Both the position numbers and the translations under genes were made by a program. Source: Bacteroidaceae bacterium HV4-6-C5C (GTDB lineage Bacteria > Bacteroidota > Bacteroidia > Bacteroidales > Bacteroidaceae). Taken from it: 64,000 nucleotides of DNA. Positions 56,763-64,000 of this stretch are shown piece by piece (position 1 is the stretch's first letter; every line of letters starts with the position of its first letter). Below the pieces are notes generated by a model. That model was given only the letters and a program-made list of their open reading frames with translations, was not told the origin of the DNA and made no database searches. The stretch is taken from contig VOIU01000020.1 in assembly GCA_007896885.1 (NCBI GenBank), positions 1 to 64,000 of the forward strand. Direction: 5' to 3'.

Positions 56763-58361
56763 TTATTCGGTCACCAGCTCTTTCTCACAGTTAATTTCGC
56801 TCAAGAATAATCTGTCGTGCGAAACCGCCAGTACTGTTCCCGTAAAGTCTCTTATGGTTGCCGTTATAATTTCAATGCTGTCTAAATCGAGATTATTAGT
56901 CGGTTCATCCAAAATGAAGATATCCGGCGTATTATTGGCTATCATGAGGCAACAGAATGACAAACGCATCTTTTCGCCTCCACTCAACTCCCAACATTGC
57001 TTATCCCATGTATGAACGGGAAAAAGATAACGGTTGAGTATCGTTTTCACTTCGTGATCGGGCAGATGGCGTCTGTTGTATGCTTCCGTCTGCTCCAATA
57101 CGGTCAGTCCGTTGTCTATGAGCGAATACTCCTGATCCAGATAGACATAAGAGAACGCGGCCCGCTCCAGTGTACCCTCCACGGGTTCCAACTCACCCGT
57201 TATAAGTTTCAGCAATGTGGTTTTTCCCGAACCGTTGTTCCCTTTAATGGTAAACCGATCTCCACTTCTCAACTGAATGCTGATAGGGTTAGTCCATAAG
57301 TTCGCTTCATTGCCGGGATAGCGGAAGTTAATCTCTTTTGCCGTGACCAGGATCTTCCCACTATGTAAGTCCGATCCGCTAAAGTCCGTCTTCAACTTAT
57401 CATTTACCGGCATATTATTTCTTAACTTACGAAGATCTTCCATCAGCTTTTCCGATTTCTCAGCATGCACGTCATTCAATTTGGTTGTACTCTTTTCAGC
57501 TTTATCCCTTAGATAATGCATGGCAATTCGTGGTACAGACTTTTTCAGGTTTGTCTTTTCCCCTCTGACATTCTGCTTCGCTTTCTGTTCCGCCATTTCA
57601 CGAGCGGTCTTCTTAGCTAGGCGGAGGGCAGTCTGCTTTTCTTCTATTTTTTGCTGTAAAGCGTTGATCTGAATACCTTTCTGTTCCTTAAAGAAGTCGT
57701 AGTTACCGCCATAATATTTTATCTCCGACTGCGAAAGTTCGCAAATGGCAGGAAGCAAATTCAATAAATCGCGGTCGTGGCTGATGACCAATAATGTAGC
57801 TTGGGTACGTTTAATGTACTCATACAAATTCTTTCTACCCATTGTGTCGAGGTGATTTGTAGGCTCATCCATCAGGATCACAGACGGATTGTGCAGTTCC
57901 AAACCGGAAAGAAAGATTCGTGTCTTCTCACCGCCACTGAGTCCATCCATTGGTCGGGTTAAAGATACGTTTTCCATGTCCCACACCCTCAAAGCCGCCT
58001 TTGCCCGTTCTTCTATTGTCCAATCGTCATTCAGGCATGTAAAATTCTTTTCGGAAGTGTCGCCGCTTAGTATGGCATGTAGCGCCTCGATGCGTTCGTC
58101 TATCTTCATCACTTGTGCTACTGAGAAAGAGTCGTACTGGCCAAAATGCTGTGGGATATAGTAAAAGGGATGTGCCAAAGTTGCCGTACCCGATGAGGGT
58201 GACAATTCACCGGCAAGAATACGCATTAAAGTGGATTTTCCGCAACCGTTCTTACCGGTCAATGCTATTTTCTCACCCGGATTAATACAGAGTGTAAGGT
58301 TGCTGAATAGCAATTCCTTATCAGGATGGGCATAAGTCAGGTTTCTGATTATAATACTCAT
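56763..58361 (-). CDS. ABC-F family ATP-binding protein
   Basis: A 532-residue soluble protein with two ABC domains and no membrane segments. Walker A motifs are GKNGCGKST and GNNGSGKTT; signature motifs are LSGGEK in both; Walker B segments end in DEPTNHLD and DEPTNNLD. The linker between the domains is highly charged and coiled-coil-like. ABC-F proteins act on the ribosome in translation quality control or antibiotic protection. The subgroup cannot be set by eye. It is convergent with the LuxR-type gene at 8 bases. Confidence 0.93.
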   Translation of the reverse strand: MSIIIRNLTYAHPDKELLFSNLTLCINPGEKIALTGKNGCGKSTLMRILAGELSPSSGTATLAHPFYYIPQHFGQYDSFSVAQVMKIDERIEALHAILSGDTSEKNFTCLNDDWTIEERAKAALRVWDMENVSLTRPMDGLSGGEKTRIFLSGLELHNPSVILMDEPTNHLDTMGRKNLYEYIKRTQATLLVISHDRDLLNLLPAICELSQSEIKYYGGNYDFFKEQKGIQINALQQKIEEKQTALRLAKKTAREMAEQKAKQNVRGEKTNLKKSVPRIAMHYLRDKAEKSTTKLNDVHAEKSEKLMEDLRKLRNNMPVNDKLKTDFSGSDLHSGKILVTAKEINFRYPGNEANLWTNPISIQLRSGDRFTIKGNNGSGKTTLLKLITGELEPVEGTLERAAFSYVYLDQEYSLIDNGLTVLEQTEAYNRRHLPDHEVKTILNRYLFPVHTWDKQCWELSGGEKMRLSFCCLMIANNTPDIFILDEPTNNLDLDSIEIITATIRDFTGTVLAVSHDRLFLSEINCEKELVTE

Positions 58362-58710
58362 AAAAATACTATGTTCTTTATTGATAAATACTGCTGCACT
58401 TGTAGAATGAAAAATAGTGCAAAATTGTTCTAGAAATGGAGAGGGACGACACAGTAAGGGCTAAACATCTACAATTAGTGACGCTTAGCATAATGAAAGA
58501 AGCATGTAAAAGGTTGATGTTTACCGAAACGTGTTGTCTTTACTTAGATACTTTCATCGGATCATTTATTCGTTAGAGACTGCAAATATAGTTGTTTTTG
58601 TCTGATAAGGCATATAGAGCGATGAAAATATACAATGCCAACAGACCCTAATCTATAAGAGTGAATAGCCACACTTGGCATACGTGCAAGATTAAGAACT
58701 GCTTTTCAGA
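58362..58710. other. Gap between the ABC-F and AAA ATPase genes
   Basis: About 350 bases contain no gene, repeat or clear hairpin. Promoter sequences of the ABC-F gene should lie near its left end. Nothing else is evident. Confidence 0.4.
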
Positions 58711-59844
58711 TTACTTATTCATAAACTCTCTTTTCAGCCAGATCTCAAGTAATGGGTCTGGAATAATTGTTTCCCGCTTTTCGGTCTCTATCAGTTCTTT
58801 TTTAACCAAAGCGCGCTTCACAATGCTAACATTGGCCGACGAGCCTAGTTGATACTTCTGCAACACCTCTTGCGTTGTAAACTCCTTATGTAAGCCATCT
58901 ACTAAAGCATGCATAAAATTCATCTGATAAGTGGTAAGGCTCTCTGTTTGCTTCTCAAACAAAGGCGTATTCTGGTCAAGAATATCTTGGCAAGCATCTT
59001 TAAAATCCTGTTCTGTAGCTATTTCCTTTGCATGAATCCACACGAGCCAAGCCAGCTGTTGTACATACGAGGAGTGATTATCTACCATCAAACAAATCCT
59101 TTCTGCCAGTTCCCGCGATATTTGCTTACCTGTCGACCGGAAACGCCCACATATATATTCCACCCAATCGGGAGTGCTAATTTTAGATAAATAGATGGAA
59201 TCACCAAATTTATAGAACGGCAAGCTTCTTCTCTCAAAGAGTTCACTCATCAGATGCTTCTTGCTTCCAAAAAGACAATAAGAAACGGATTTATGTAGTT
59301 GCCAAACCGTGCGCAAACGCTTCTGAAAAGTTTTTGAATCTTTAAATTCGGCTATCTGCTGAAACTCATCAATACAGACCACGATATTACATCCCTTCTT
59401 CCGCGCAATTTTTTCAGGCAGTTGGAGAGTCTCATTGATATCCTCGCTTTTCGGATTAAGCTCAAGAGATATGGAAAAATCAGATGTAGGATCGGGACCT
59501 AATGAAATTTTGGGATTGATACGGGAAAGGAACAGTTTGGCGTTCTCCACCCACTCATCCCATTTTGAAGATGTTTGCTTGAGCACAGCAGTCGCGAAAG
59601 CATTATAAAAATCGCCATCGCTACGGCATGAAAATATATCTAAATATACAACCTTCAAATTGTCAGCCTCAGCCAAGCCACACACTTTTTGCACCAATGA
59701 AGTTTTCCCCCAACGGCGTGGTGAGATTAAGATGGTATTTACTCCATTTTGAAAGTTAGACAGTAGCCTCGAGGTCTCCACCTTTCTATCCGTAAAATTA
59801 TCACCGGATGTAGCCACCCCAAAAGTAAAAGGTCTATTCTCCAT
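58711..59844 (-). CDS. AAA/STAND-like ATPase (archaeal-type ATPase family), function unknown
   Basis: A 377-residue protein. The P-loop is SPRRWGKTS (41-49) and Walker B is IVVCIDEF (Asp159-Glu160). A winged-helix segment lies near the C-terminus (LVKKELIETEKRE). It belongs to the archaeal ATPase/DUF4143-neighbour type P-loop proteins that are frequent and scattered in Bacteroidales. Its role is not known; regulation or mobile-element linkage is possible. It lies next to a gene remnant, so this is a plastic site. Confidence 0.78.
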   Translation of the reverse strand: MENRPFTFGVATSGDNFTDRKVETSRLLSNFQNGVNTILISPRRWGKTSLVQKVCGLAEADNLKVVYLDIFSCRSDGDFYNAFATAVLKQTSSKWDEWVENAKLFLSRINPKISLGPDPTSDFSISLELNPKSEDINETLQLPEKIARKKGCNIVVCIDEFQQIAEFKDSKTFQKRLRTVWQLHKSVSYCLFGSKKHLMSELFERRSLPFYKFGDSIYLSKISTPDWVEYICGRFRSTGKQISRELAERICLMVDNHSSYVQQLAWLVWIHAKEIATEQDFKDACQDILDQNTPLFEKQTESLTTYQMNFMHALVDGLHKEFTTQEVLQKYQLGSSANVSIVKRALVKKELIETEKRETIIPDPLLEIWLKREFMNK

Positions 59845-59988
59845 AATTCCATTGATATTTAAGCAAAGATATATAATAAGTTTATTAGTAACAACTTTAT
59901 TACTAACAAACTTATTACACCTTATATATTGAATTGACGTGTGTATCGTTGTCTCCCAGAATCATCTGATCAAACTATTTGTAGCGGT

Positions 59989-60462
59989 TTATGGTATCAC
60001 AGTGCTTTTATTCTCCACTGTATGAGCGGAGAATATACCCAACGCTCCATTAGATATATTATTGGGTGGGTTATTCGGAGTAGTACCGCCTCCAGGACCA
60101 CTATCATTCATTAAAGCCAATGCTGTATAAAACATGGAAACTTTTTTATCTATGCATTGCATCTCGATACTAATTAAATCTCCCTGCTTAAAATCCAGAT
60201 CATCATCATTTATTTCCAGTTTAAGAGTGTTTACCAGCCCGTTTCTTATTTCATCATTCAAAACCAAATGTTGATTGATTAATTTATTTTTAACTGATAA
60301 TACAAACCTGTAATTAGTGATATAATTTATTTCTCTTCCCGCAAAAAAAATGCGAGAAAGGTAGATATGTTGCAGAAGTATGATTTGTTGGAGCCTGCAA
60401 ATCTTGTTGTTTAAAACCACCTCCAAAAAATACTGGGAAGGAATTGCTGATACGTTTTCCAC
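59989..60462 (-). pseudogene. 3' remnant of a DUF4249 lipoprotein gene
   Basis: The open frame of 157 codons begins at a GTG without ribosome-binding site, signal peptide or lipobox. From about residue 45 it follows the C-terminal part of DUF4249 proteins: NYRFVLSVKNKLINQHLVL, then DLISIEMQCIDKKVSMFY and the final NISNGALGIFSAHTVENKS. Complete DUF4249 lipoproteins are about 350-400 residues and are usually encoded next to a TonB-dependent receptor. The missing 5' part suggests a deletion at this spot. Such a receptor gene lies nearby, on the opposite strand. Confidence 0.6.
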
Positions 60463-60559
60463 CTCTTATAGTTCATATACCTTTCAACTATTGCTACTTT
60501 TAGAAAGATGTTTCAAGGTATATGAAAGGGAATATTTAGTAATGATAATATACAGTAGG

Positions 60560-60589
60560 TTTGATGTATTGTGAAAAAGTGTATCTTTG
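60560..60589 (+). promoter_or_regulatory. Bacteroides-type promoter of the second sigma-factor gene
   Basis: TTTG at 60560-60563 and TATCTTTG at 60582-60589 are separated by 18 bases, a near-perfect match to the -33/-7 consensus. It places the transcript start near 60595 and so selects the ATG at 60618 over the in-frame one at 60561. Confidence 0.8.
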
Positions 60590-60617
60590 CACCTCTATCC
60601 CCATTAAATCTTTTATA

Positions 60618-61211
60618 ATGGACAAGAAATCCCTATCTCTGCACGACGAACAATTTCTTTTAAAACGTTTTTTTAAAGGAGATGATAAAGCTTTTGCATT
60701 TATATATGATCGTTATTCCAACGAGCTGATGGCGTATGGAATGGGGTGGGGTATTGAGCGGGAAACGTTGAAAGATGCAATTCAGGATGTGTTCTGTAAA
60801 TTGTACTTTAATAGAAAGTCGTTTGAAGAAGCCGGTAATTTGAAGTTCTACTTAATCCGTTCGTTGAAAAACAGAATATTGGATCTACAGAAGAGTAGGA
60901 TGGATACTGTAGATATTACAAACTTTGATTTCTGTATCACTCCCACTGTACTCGATCATCTTATTGTCGATGAAGAACGCGTAGCTATTGAGCGGCAAAT
61001 ACAATCTTATCTGAATATTCTTACCGATCGCCAGCGTGAAGCTGTATACTTACGGTTTATTGAAGAGATGGAGTATGAACATATTGCAGAAATACTCGAT
61101 ATGACTGCTCCTGCAGTTCGTAAGCTTGTACATCGCGCTATTGCGCGAATCAGGAGTGAAGATTTACCTGTACTCTTACTTCTCTATATCTCCTTGAGCC
61201 AGGTAAGCTGA
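60618..61211 (+). CDS. ECF-type RNA polymerase sigma factor (second locus)
   Basis: A 197-residue sigma factor of the same type as the one at 823. Region 2 contains FFKGDDKAFAFIYDRYS and LKDAIQDVFCKLYFN; region 4 contains ILTDRQREAVYLRFIEEME and IAEILDMTAPAVRKLVHRAI. The start is fixed at 60618 by the promoter upstream. It leads an operon with the anti-sigma gene (127 bases downstream) and a TonB-dependent receptor, so it probably serves cell-surface signalling for that receptor. Confidence 0.92.
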   Translation: MDKKSLSLHDEQFLLKRFFKGDDKAFAFIYDRYSNELMAYGMGWGIERETLKDAIQDVFCKLYFNRKSFEEAGNLKFYLIRSLKNRILDLQKSRMDTVDITNFDFCITPTVLDHLIVDEERVAIERQIQSYLNILTDRQREAVYLRFIEEMEYEHIAEILDMTAPAVRKLVHRAIARIRSEDLPVLLLLYISLSQVS

Positions 61212-61338
61212 AGCTTCTTTTTAAGTCCGTTTCTATCACGTTTTGTGTATTCTTATATTTTTTCTCATTTTTTCTGTAGAAAATGGGAACAGATTTTAAT
61301 TCTTGTCGTCTATATATTCAAAAGGGAGAATCAGACGA

Positions 61339-62493
61339 ATGAAAAATCAAGATTATAGTACTTACAACGCCACGGATTTTGCTAAGGATAAACATTTTAT
61401 CGGTTGGCAATTAAATCCGAGTGGAGCCGAAAATAAGTTTTGGCAGGAATTGATGCGGACTTATCCCGAATTAATTCCCGAAATAGAAAGAGCTATTGAG
61501 ATACTTCGCTCAGTCCGCCTGAATGCTAACGATCTCTCTTACACTGAACGGAAAGAAGAAACCGGCAAACTTCATATTCGTATACTTCGTATGAGAAGAC
61601 GAAGGACACTGGCACGTACTTTTTATTTGGCAGCTGCGGCTTGTATTATTCTTGCTGTATTTATGTGGCAAAAAACATCCGATATTAAAACTCCGGATAA
61701 GGAGATATTGATCAATAGTCAAGTCTGTCTGGTTACAGATAAACATGTCACACAATTACCCCAAAACGCAATTGTTCATTGTCACACCAATGGACTCCTG
61801 TCGATAACGTTACGTAGTGGAAAACAAATTACATCGCTGAAAGGAGGTCATGAAATGAATCGGCTGGTTGTACCTAAAGGAAAATGCTCTATCTTGATTT
61901 TAGAAGATGGTACAAGGGTTTGGGTAAATCCGGATACCGAAATGAAGTTTCCGACTCTGTTTGCAAAAAACAAGCGTGAAATGCATTTGAGTGGAGAAGC
62001 CTATCTGGAAGTAGCGAAGGATAAAAAACGACCTTTTACGGTTATAGCTCCCGATTTTAATATCGAAGTATTGGGAACTAAGTTTAATGTATCGGCATAT
62101 AAAGATGATTCCAAGCACGAAGTCGCTCTTCTTGAAGGAAGTGTTAAGGTTATTGTGAACGGTAAGCAAGCCGTGAAGCTGGTACCCAAACAAATGGCTA
62201 TTATTGGAAGGGGAGGGGTTTCTACCCAGATGATAGATGATGATCTGTATGATTGTTGGCAGAAAGGTATTTTGAGAATGTCTAGTGAACCGTTACAAGA
62301 TATTTTGAGAGTTCTGCAACGCTATTACAACGTGGAAATAAAAACCTTTGCCGGAGTTGACAATCTGAAATGTAATGGGAAGCTATTGCTGTCGGATAGC
62401 ATTGATGAAGTGTTGCAATCCATTGAAGCAACCGTACCGGTAAAGACAGAACGAAAAGGAGACAAGATAAACATATATTTAACTAAAAAGTAA
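61339..62493 (+). CDS. FecR-family anti-sigma factor (second locus)
   Basis: A 384-residue single-pass membrane protein. The start at 61339 is the first ATG; an upstream TTG in frame is less likely. The membrane segment is at about 94-110 (TFYLAAAACIILAVFMW), the FecR domain at about 175-270 (PKGKCSILILEDGTRVWVNP, LSGEAYLEVAKD) and a DUF4974-type domain at the end (LQDILRVLQRYYNVEI). It is a clear paralogue of the gene at 1465. It should hold the sigma factor encoded upstream until the receptor signals. Confidence 0.92.
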   Translation: MKNQDYSTYNATDFAKDKHFIGWQLNPSGAENKFWQELMRTYPELIPEIERAIEILRSVRLNANDLSYTERKEETGKLHIRILRMRRRRTLARTFYLAAAACIILAVFMWQKTSDIKTPDKEILINSQVCLVTDKHVTQLPQNAIVHCHTNGLLSITLRSGKQITSLKGGHEMNRLVVPKGKCSILILEDGTRVWVNPDTEMKFPTLFAKNKREMHLSGEAYLEVAKDKKRPFTVIAPDFNIEVLGTKFNVSAYKDDSKHEVALLEGSVKVIVNGKQAVKLVPKQMAIIGRGGVSTQMIDDDLYDCWQKGILRMSSEPLQDILRVLQRYYNVEIKTFAGVDNLKCNGKLLLSDSIDEVLQSIEATVPVKTERKGDKINIYLTKK

Positions 62494-62514
62494 CGGAATA
62501 ACACTATCTATTTT

Positions 62515-64000
62515 ATGAAGGTAAAAGATTTACTCACACAACGGCAGACTTATTTCTTAGAGACGACAAATTTTTATAAAATAATATCTCTTGTATTCGG
62601 TCTGATTCTATTGACAACTGCGACTTTCGCACAACAAACCAGACTATCCATTGATAGAAAAAACACTCCTATCATTTCTATTCTTAGTGAGATAGAGAAG
62701 AGTAGCGGCTATGTGATTCTGTATCCCGAAGAGATTAAAACCGATCTTAATCAGAAAGTGACTTTATCGGCTGTAAATAAGCCAATAGAGCAGGTATTGC
62801 ATGATTTGTTTACCGGAACCGATTTCTCATACAAAATCATTGGTCGGCAGATTGCAATATCGGGAAATAAGAAGTTGAGGAAGGCTCCTGTACGGAAGAC
62901 ATCCTCTACTCAAGTGCGGATACAGGGTAAAGTTACCGATGCACAAACCGGTGAACCTCTTTCCAATGTTAATGTCTTTGTAAAAGAGCTTGGGCGTGGA
63001 GCTTCTACAAATGAAAACGGATCTTTCAGCATATCTCTGGGCGAAGGCACATACACTTTGAGGGTGTCTTATATTGGCTATTTGACAAGTTTACAGACGA
63101 TTAATACCCGTAATGGGCTGACTTGCAACTTTCTGCTACACTCAGATACTGAACTGAGTGAAGTGTTGGTTACCGCCAGAAAGAAAGATGAAAACGTAAC
63201 CCGTACCAATATGGGAGTTGATAAACTGACCATCAGTGAGATTAAGCGTATGCCTGCATTAATGGGCGAAGTCGATATTATCAAAGCTATTCAGTTGCTT
63301 CCCGGCGTGCAACCTACTGCCGAAGGGGGATCGGGCTATAGTGTGCGGGGCGGATCAGCCGATCAAAACCTTGTAATGTTGGATAACGCAACGGTGTATA
63401 ATGCTTCCCACATGTTTGGTTTCTTCTCGGTTTTCAATAATGACGTGGTAGATAATGTGGAGCTCTATAAAGGCGATTTACCTATAAAGTATGGTGGGCG
63501 CTTGTCTTCACTTCTGGATGTGGGCTTAAAAGATAGCTATACCGATAAAATAAAAGGAAGCGGAGGATTGGGCCTGATTTCAAGTCGACTGATGCTTGAA
63601 GGTTCTTTGGGTGAAAAGACTAATTGGATGATTGGAGCAAGACGTAGTTATGCCGATTTATTCTTGAAGCTTTCCTCAGATAAATCTATCAATAAGAGCA
63701 TTATTTACTTTTATGATTTGAACGCTAAAATGACTCATCGCATATCCGATAGAGATAAGCTCTCACTCAATCTGTATAGTGGAAACGATAAATTCGGTGC
63801 ATCATCTGTTGCCGAGTTTTCTTATGGCAATCGCGTGGGATCGCTTACATGGTCGCATATCTATAATGAAGGATTGATCTCGAAGCTAAGCTTTAATGCT
63901 ACAAACTATCACTATATGTTGCAATCCGAATTGGATAACGCCAGCATCAAATGGCAAGCAGGCATTACCGATTTGGCATTAAGATGGGATTGGAATCACA
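62515..64000 (+). CDS. TonB-dependent receptor with STN domain, partial (runs off the window)
   Basis: The frame opens at 62515 (MKVKDLLTQRQTYFLETTNF) and is still open at the last base, so at least 495 residues are present. After a membrane-type signal (about 25-45) come an STN domain (about 45-120), a carboxypeptidase-regulatory-like domain (GKVTDAQTGEPLSNVNVFV, about 140-215) and a plug domain with GGSGYSVRGGSADQN and VMLDNATVYNASHMFGFFSVF. The lack of the SusC pattern GVRGANGVI and the plug form fit the non-SusC receptors that often pair with DUF4249 lipoproteins. The barrel has just begun when the window ends. Confidence 0.92.
   Translation, partial: MKVKDLLTQRQTYFLETTNFYKIISLVFGLILLTTATFAQQTRLSIDRKNTPIISILSEIEKSSGYVILYPEEIKTDLNQKVTLSAVNKPIEQVLHDLFTGTDFSYKIIGRQIAISGNKKLRKAPVRKTSSTQVRIQGKVTDAQTGEPLSNVNVFVKELGRGASTNENGSFSISLGEGTYTLRVSYIGYLTSLQTINTRNGLTCNFLLHSDTELSEVLVTARKKDENVTRTNMGVDKLTISEIKRMPALMGEVDIIKAIQLLPGVQPTAEGGSGYSVRGGSADQNLVMLDNATVYNASHMFGFFSVFNNDVVDNVELYKGDLPIKYGGRLSSLLDVGLKDSYTDKIKGSGGLGLISSRLMLEGSLGEKTNWMIGARRSYADLFLKLSSDKSINKSIIYFYDLNAKMTHRISDRDKLSLNLYSGNDKFGASSVAEFSYGNRVGSLTWSHIYNEGLISKLSFNATNYHYMLQSELDNASIKWQAGITDLALRWDWNH

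Noticed and set aside
58711..60462. AAA ATPase plus neighbouring frame considered as a two-gene defence system
   Set aside because: The neighbouring frame reads as a DUF4249 remnant and not as an effector, and the two are not in an operon-like layout with a clear start.

Overview
The window looks like chromosomal DNA of a gut Bacteroides (Bacteroidales). The signs are a SusC/SusD pair, two ECF sigma/FecR-type anti-sigma/TonB-receptor loci, many lipoproteins with short lipoboxes, promoter elements of the Bacteroides type (TAnnTTTG), little Shine-Dalgarno use, and Bacteroidales families such as DUF3078, DUF4249, DUF4373 and the smalltalk peptide. I saw no rRNA, tRNA, CRISPR array, transposase or integrase. 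These statements come from reading motifs; no database search was run.

Layout. 1-12.5 kb: a carbohydrate-uptake locus (sigma factor, anti-sigma, SusC, SusD, GH76 endo-alpha-1,6-mannanase-like lipoprotein, two LamG lipoproteins). It lies between a broken 3' fragment of a nitroreductase gene (1-195) and the intact nitroreductase gene (12316-12951). An OhrR-like MarR regulator sits upstream of the intact gene. 13.5-18 kb: an accessory island with a possible small terminated transcript, 22-bp tandem repeats, a zinc-ribbon protein, a DUF4373-like protein with about 17 five-residue repeats, an HU-like protein, a 33-residue smalltalk-type peptide and an AT-rich trypsin-like protease. 18-24 kb (minus strand): a DUF5694 protein, then the probable operon DUF3298 lipoprotein-rsmG-MBL hydrolase-gcvP. 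24-35 kb: copA-like ATPase, a degenerate 60-bp repeat block, lipB, then on the minus strand an S9 peptidase, a MATE transporter, yidC and pyrG. 35-41.5 kb: a DUF3078 protein, galE, a repeat-rich gap, ispE, dnaB and a small lipoprotein. 41.7-48.8 kb: pheT-yebC-TSCPD, then a tightly packed Nramp-ogt-xth-C_GCAxxG operon and a small winged-helix protein. 48.8-56.8 kb: pdxH, lepA, nhaA, nudC, a metallophosphoesterase, a DUF1349 protein and a LuxR-type regulator. 56.7-64 kb: an ABC-F protein, an AAA ATPase, a 3' remnant of a DUF4249 gene, and a second sigma/anti-sigma/TonB-receptor locus whose receptor runs off the window.

How the genes work together. The first locus should bind and cut alpha-mannan at the cell surface and import the products through SusC/SusD, with the N-terminal signalling domain of SusC controlling its own sigma/anti-sigma pair. 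Exo-mannosidases are not encoded in the window, so final breakdown would depend on genes elsewhere. Most of 18-57 kb is core housekeeping. The least explained parts are the 13.9-17.9 kb island, the two matching 22-bp repeat arrays (14.1 kb and 38.2 kb), and the nitroreductase duplication that brackets the mannan locus.
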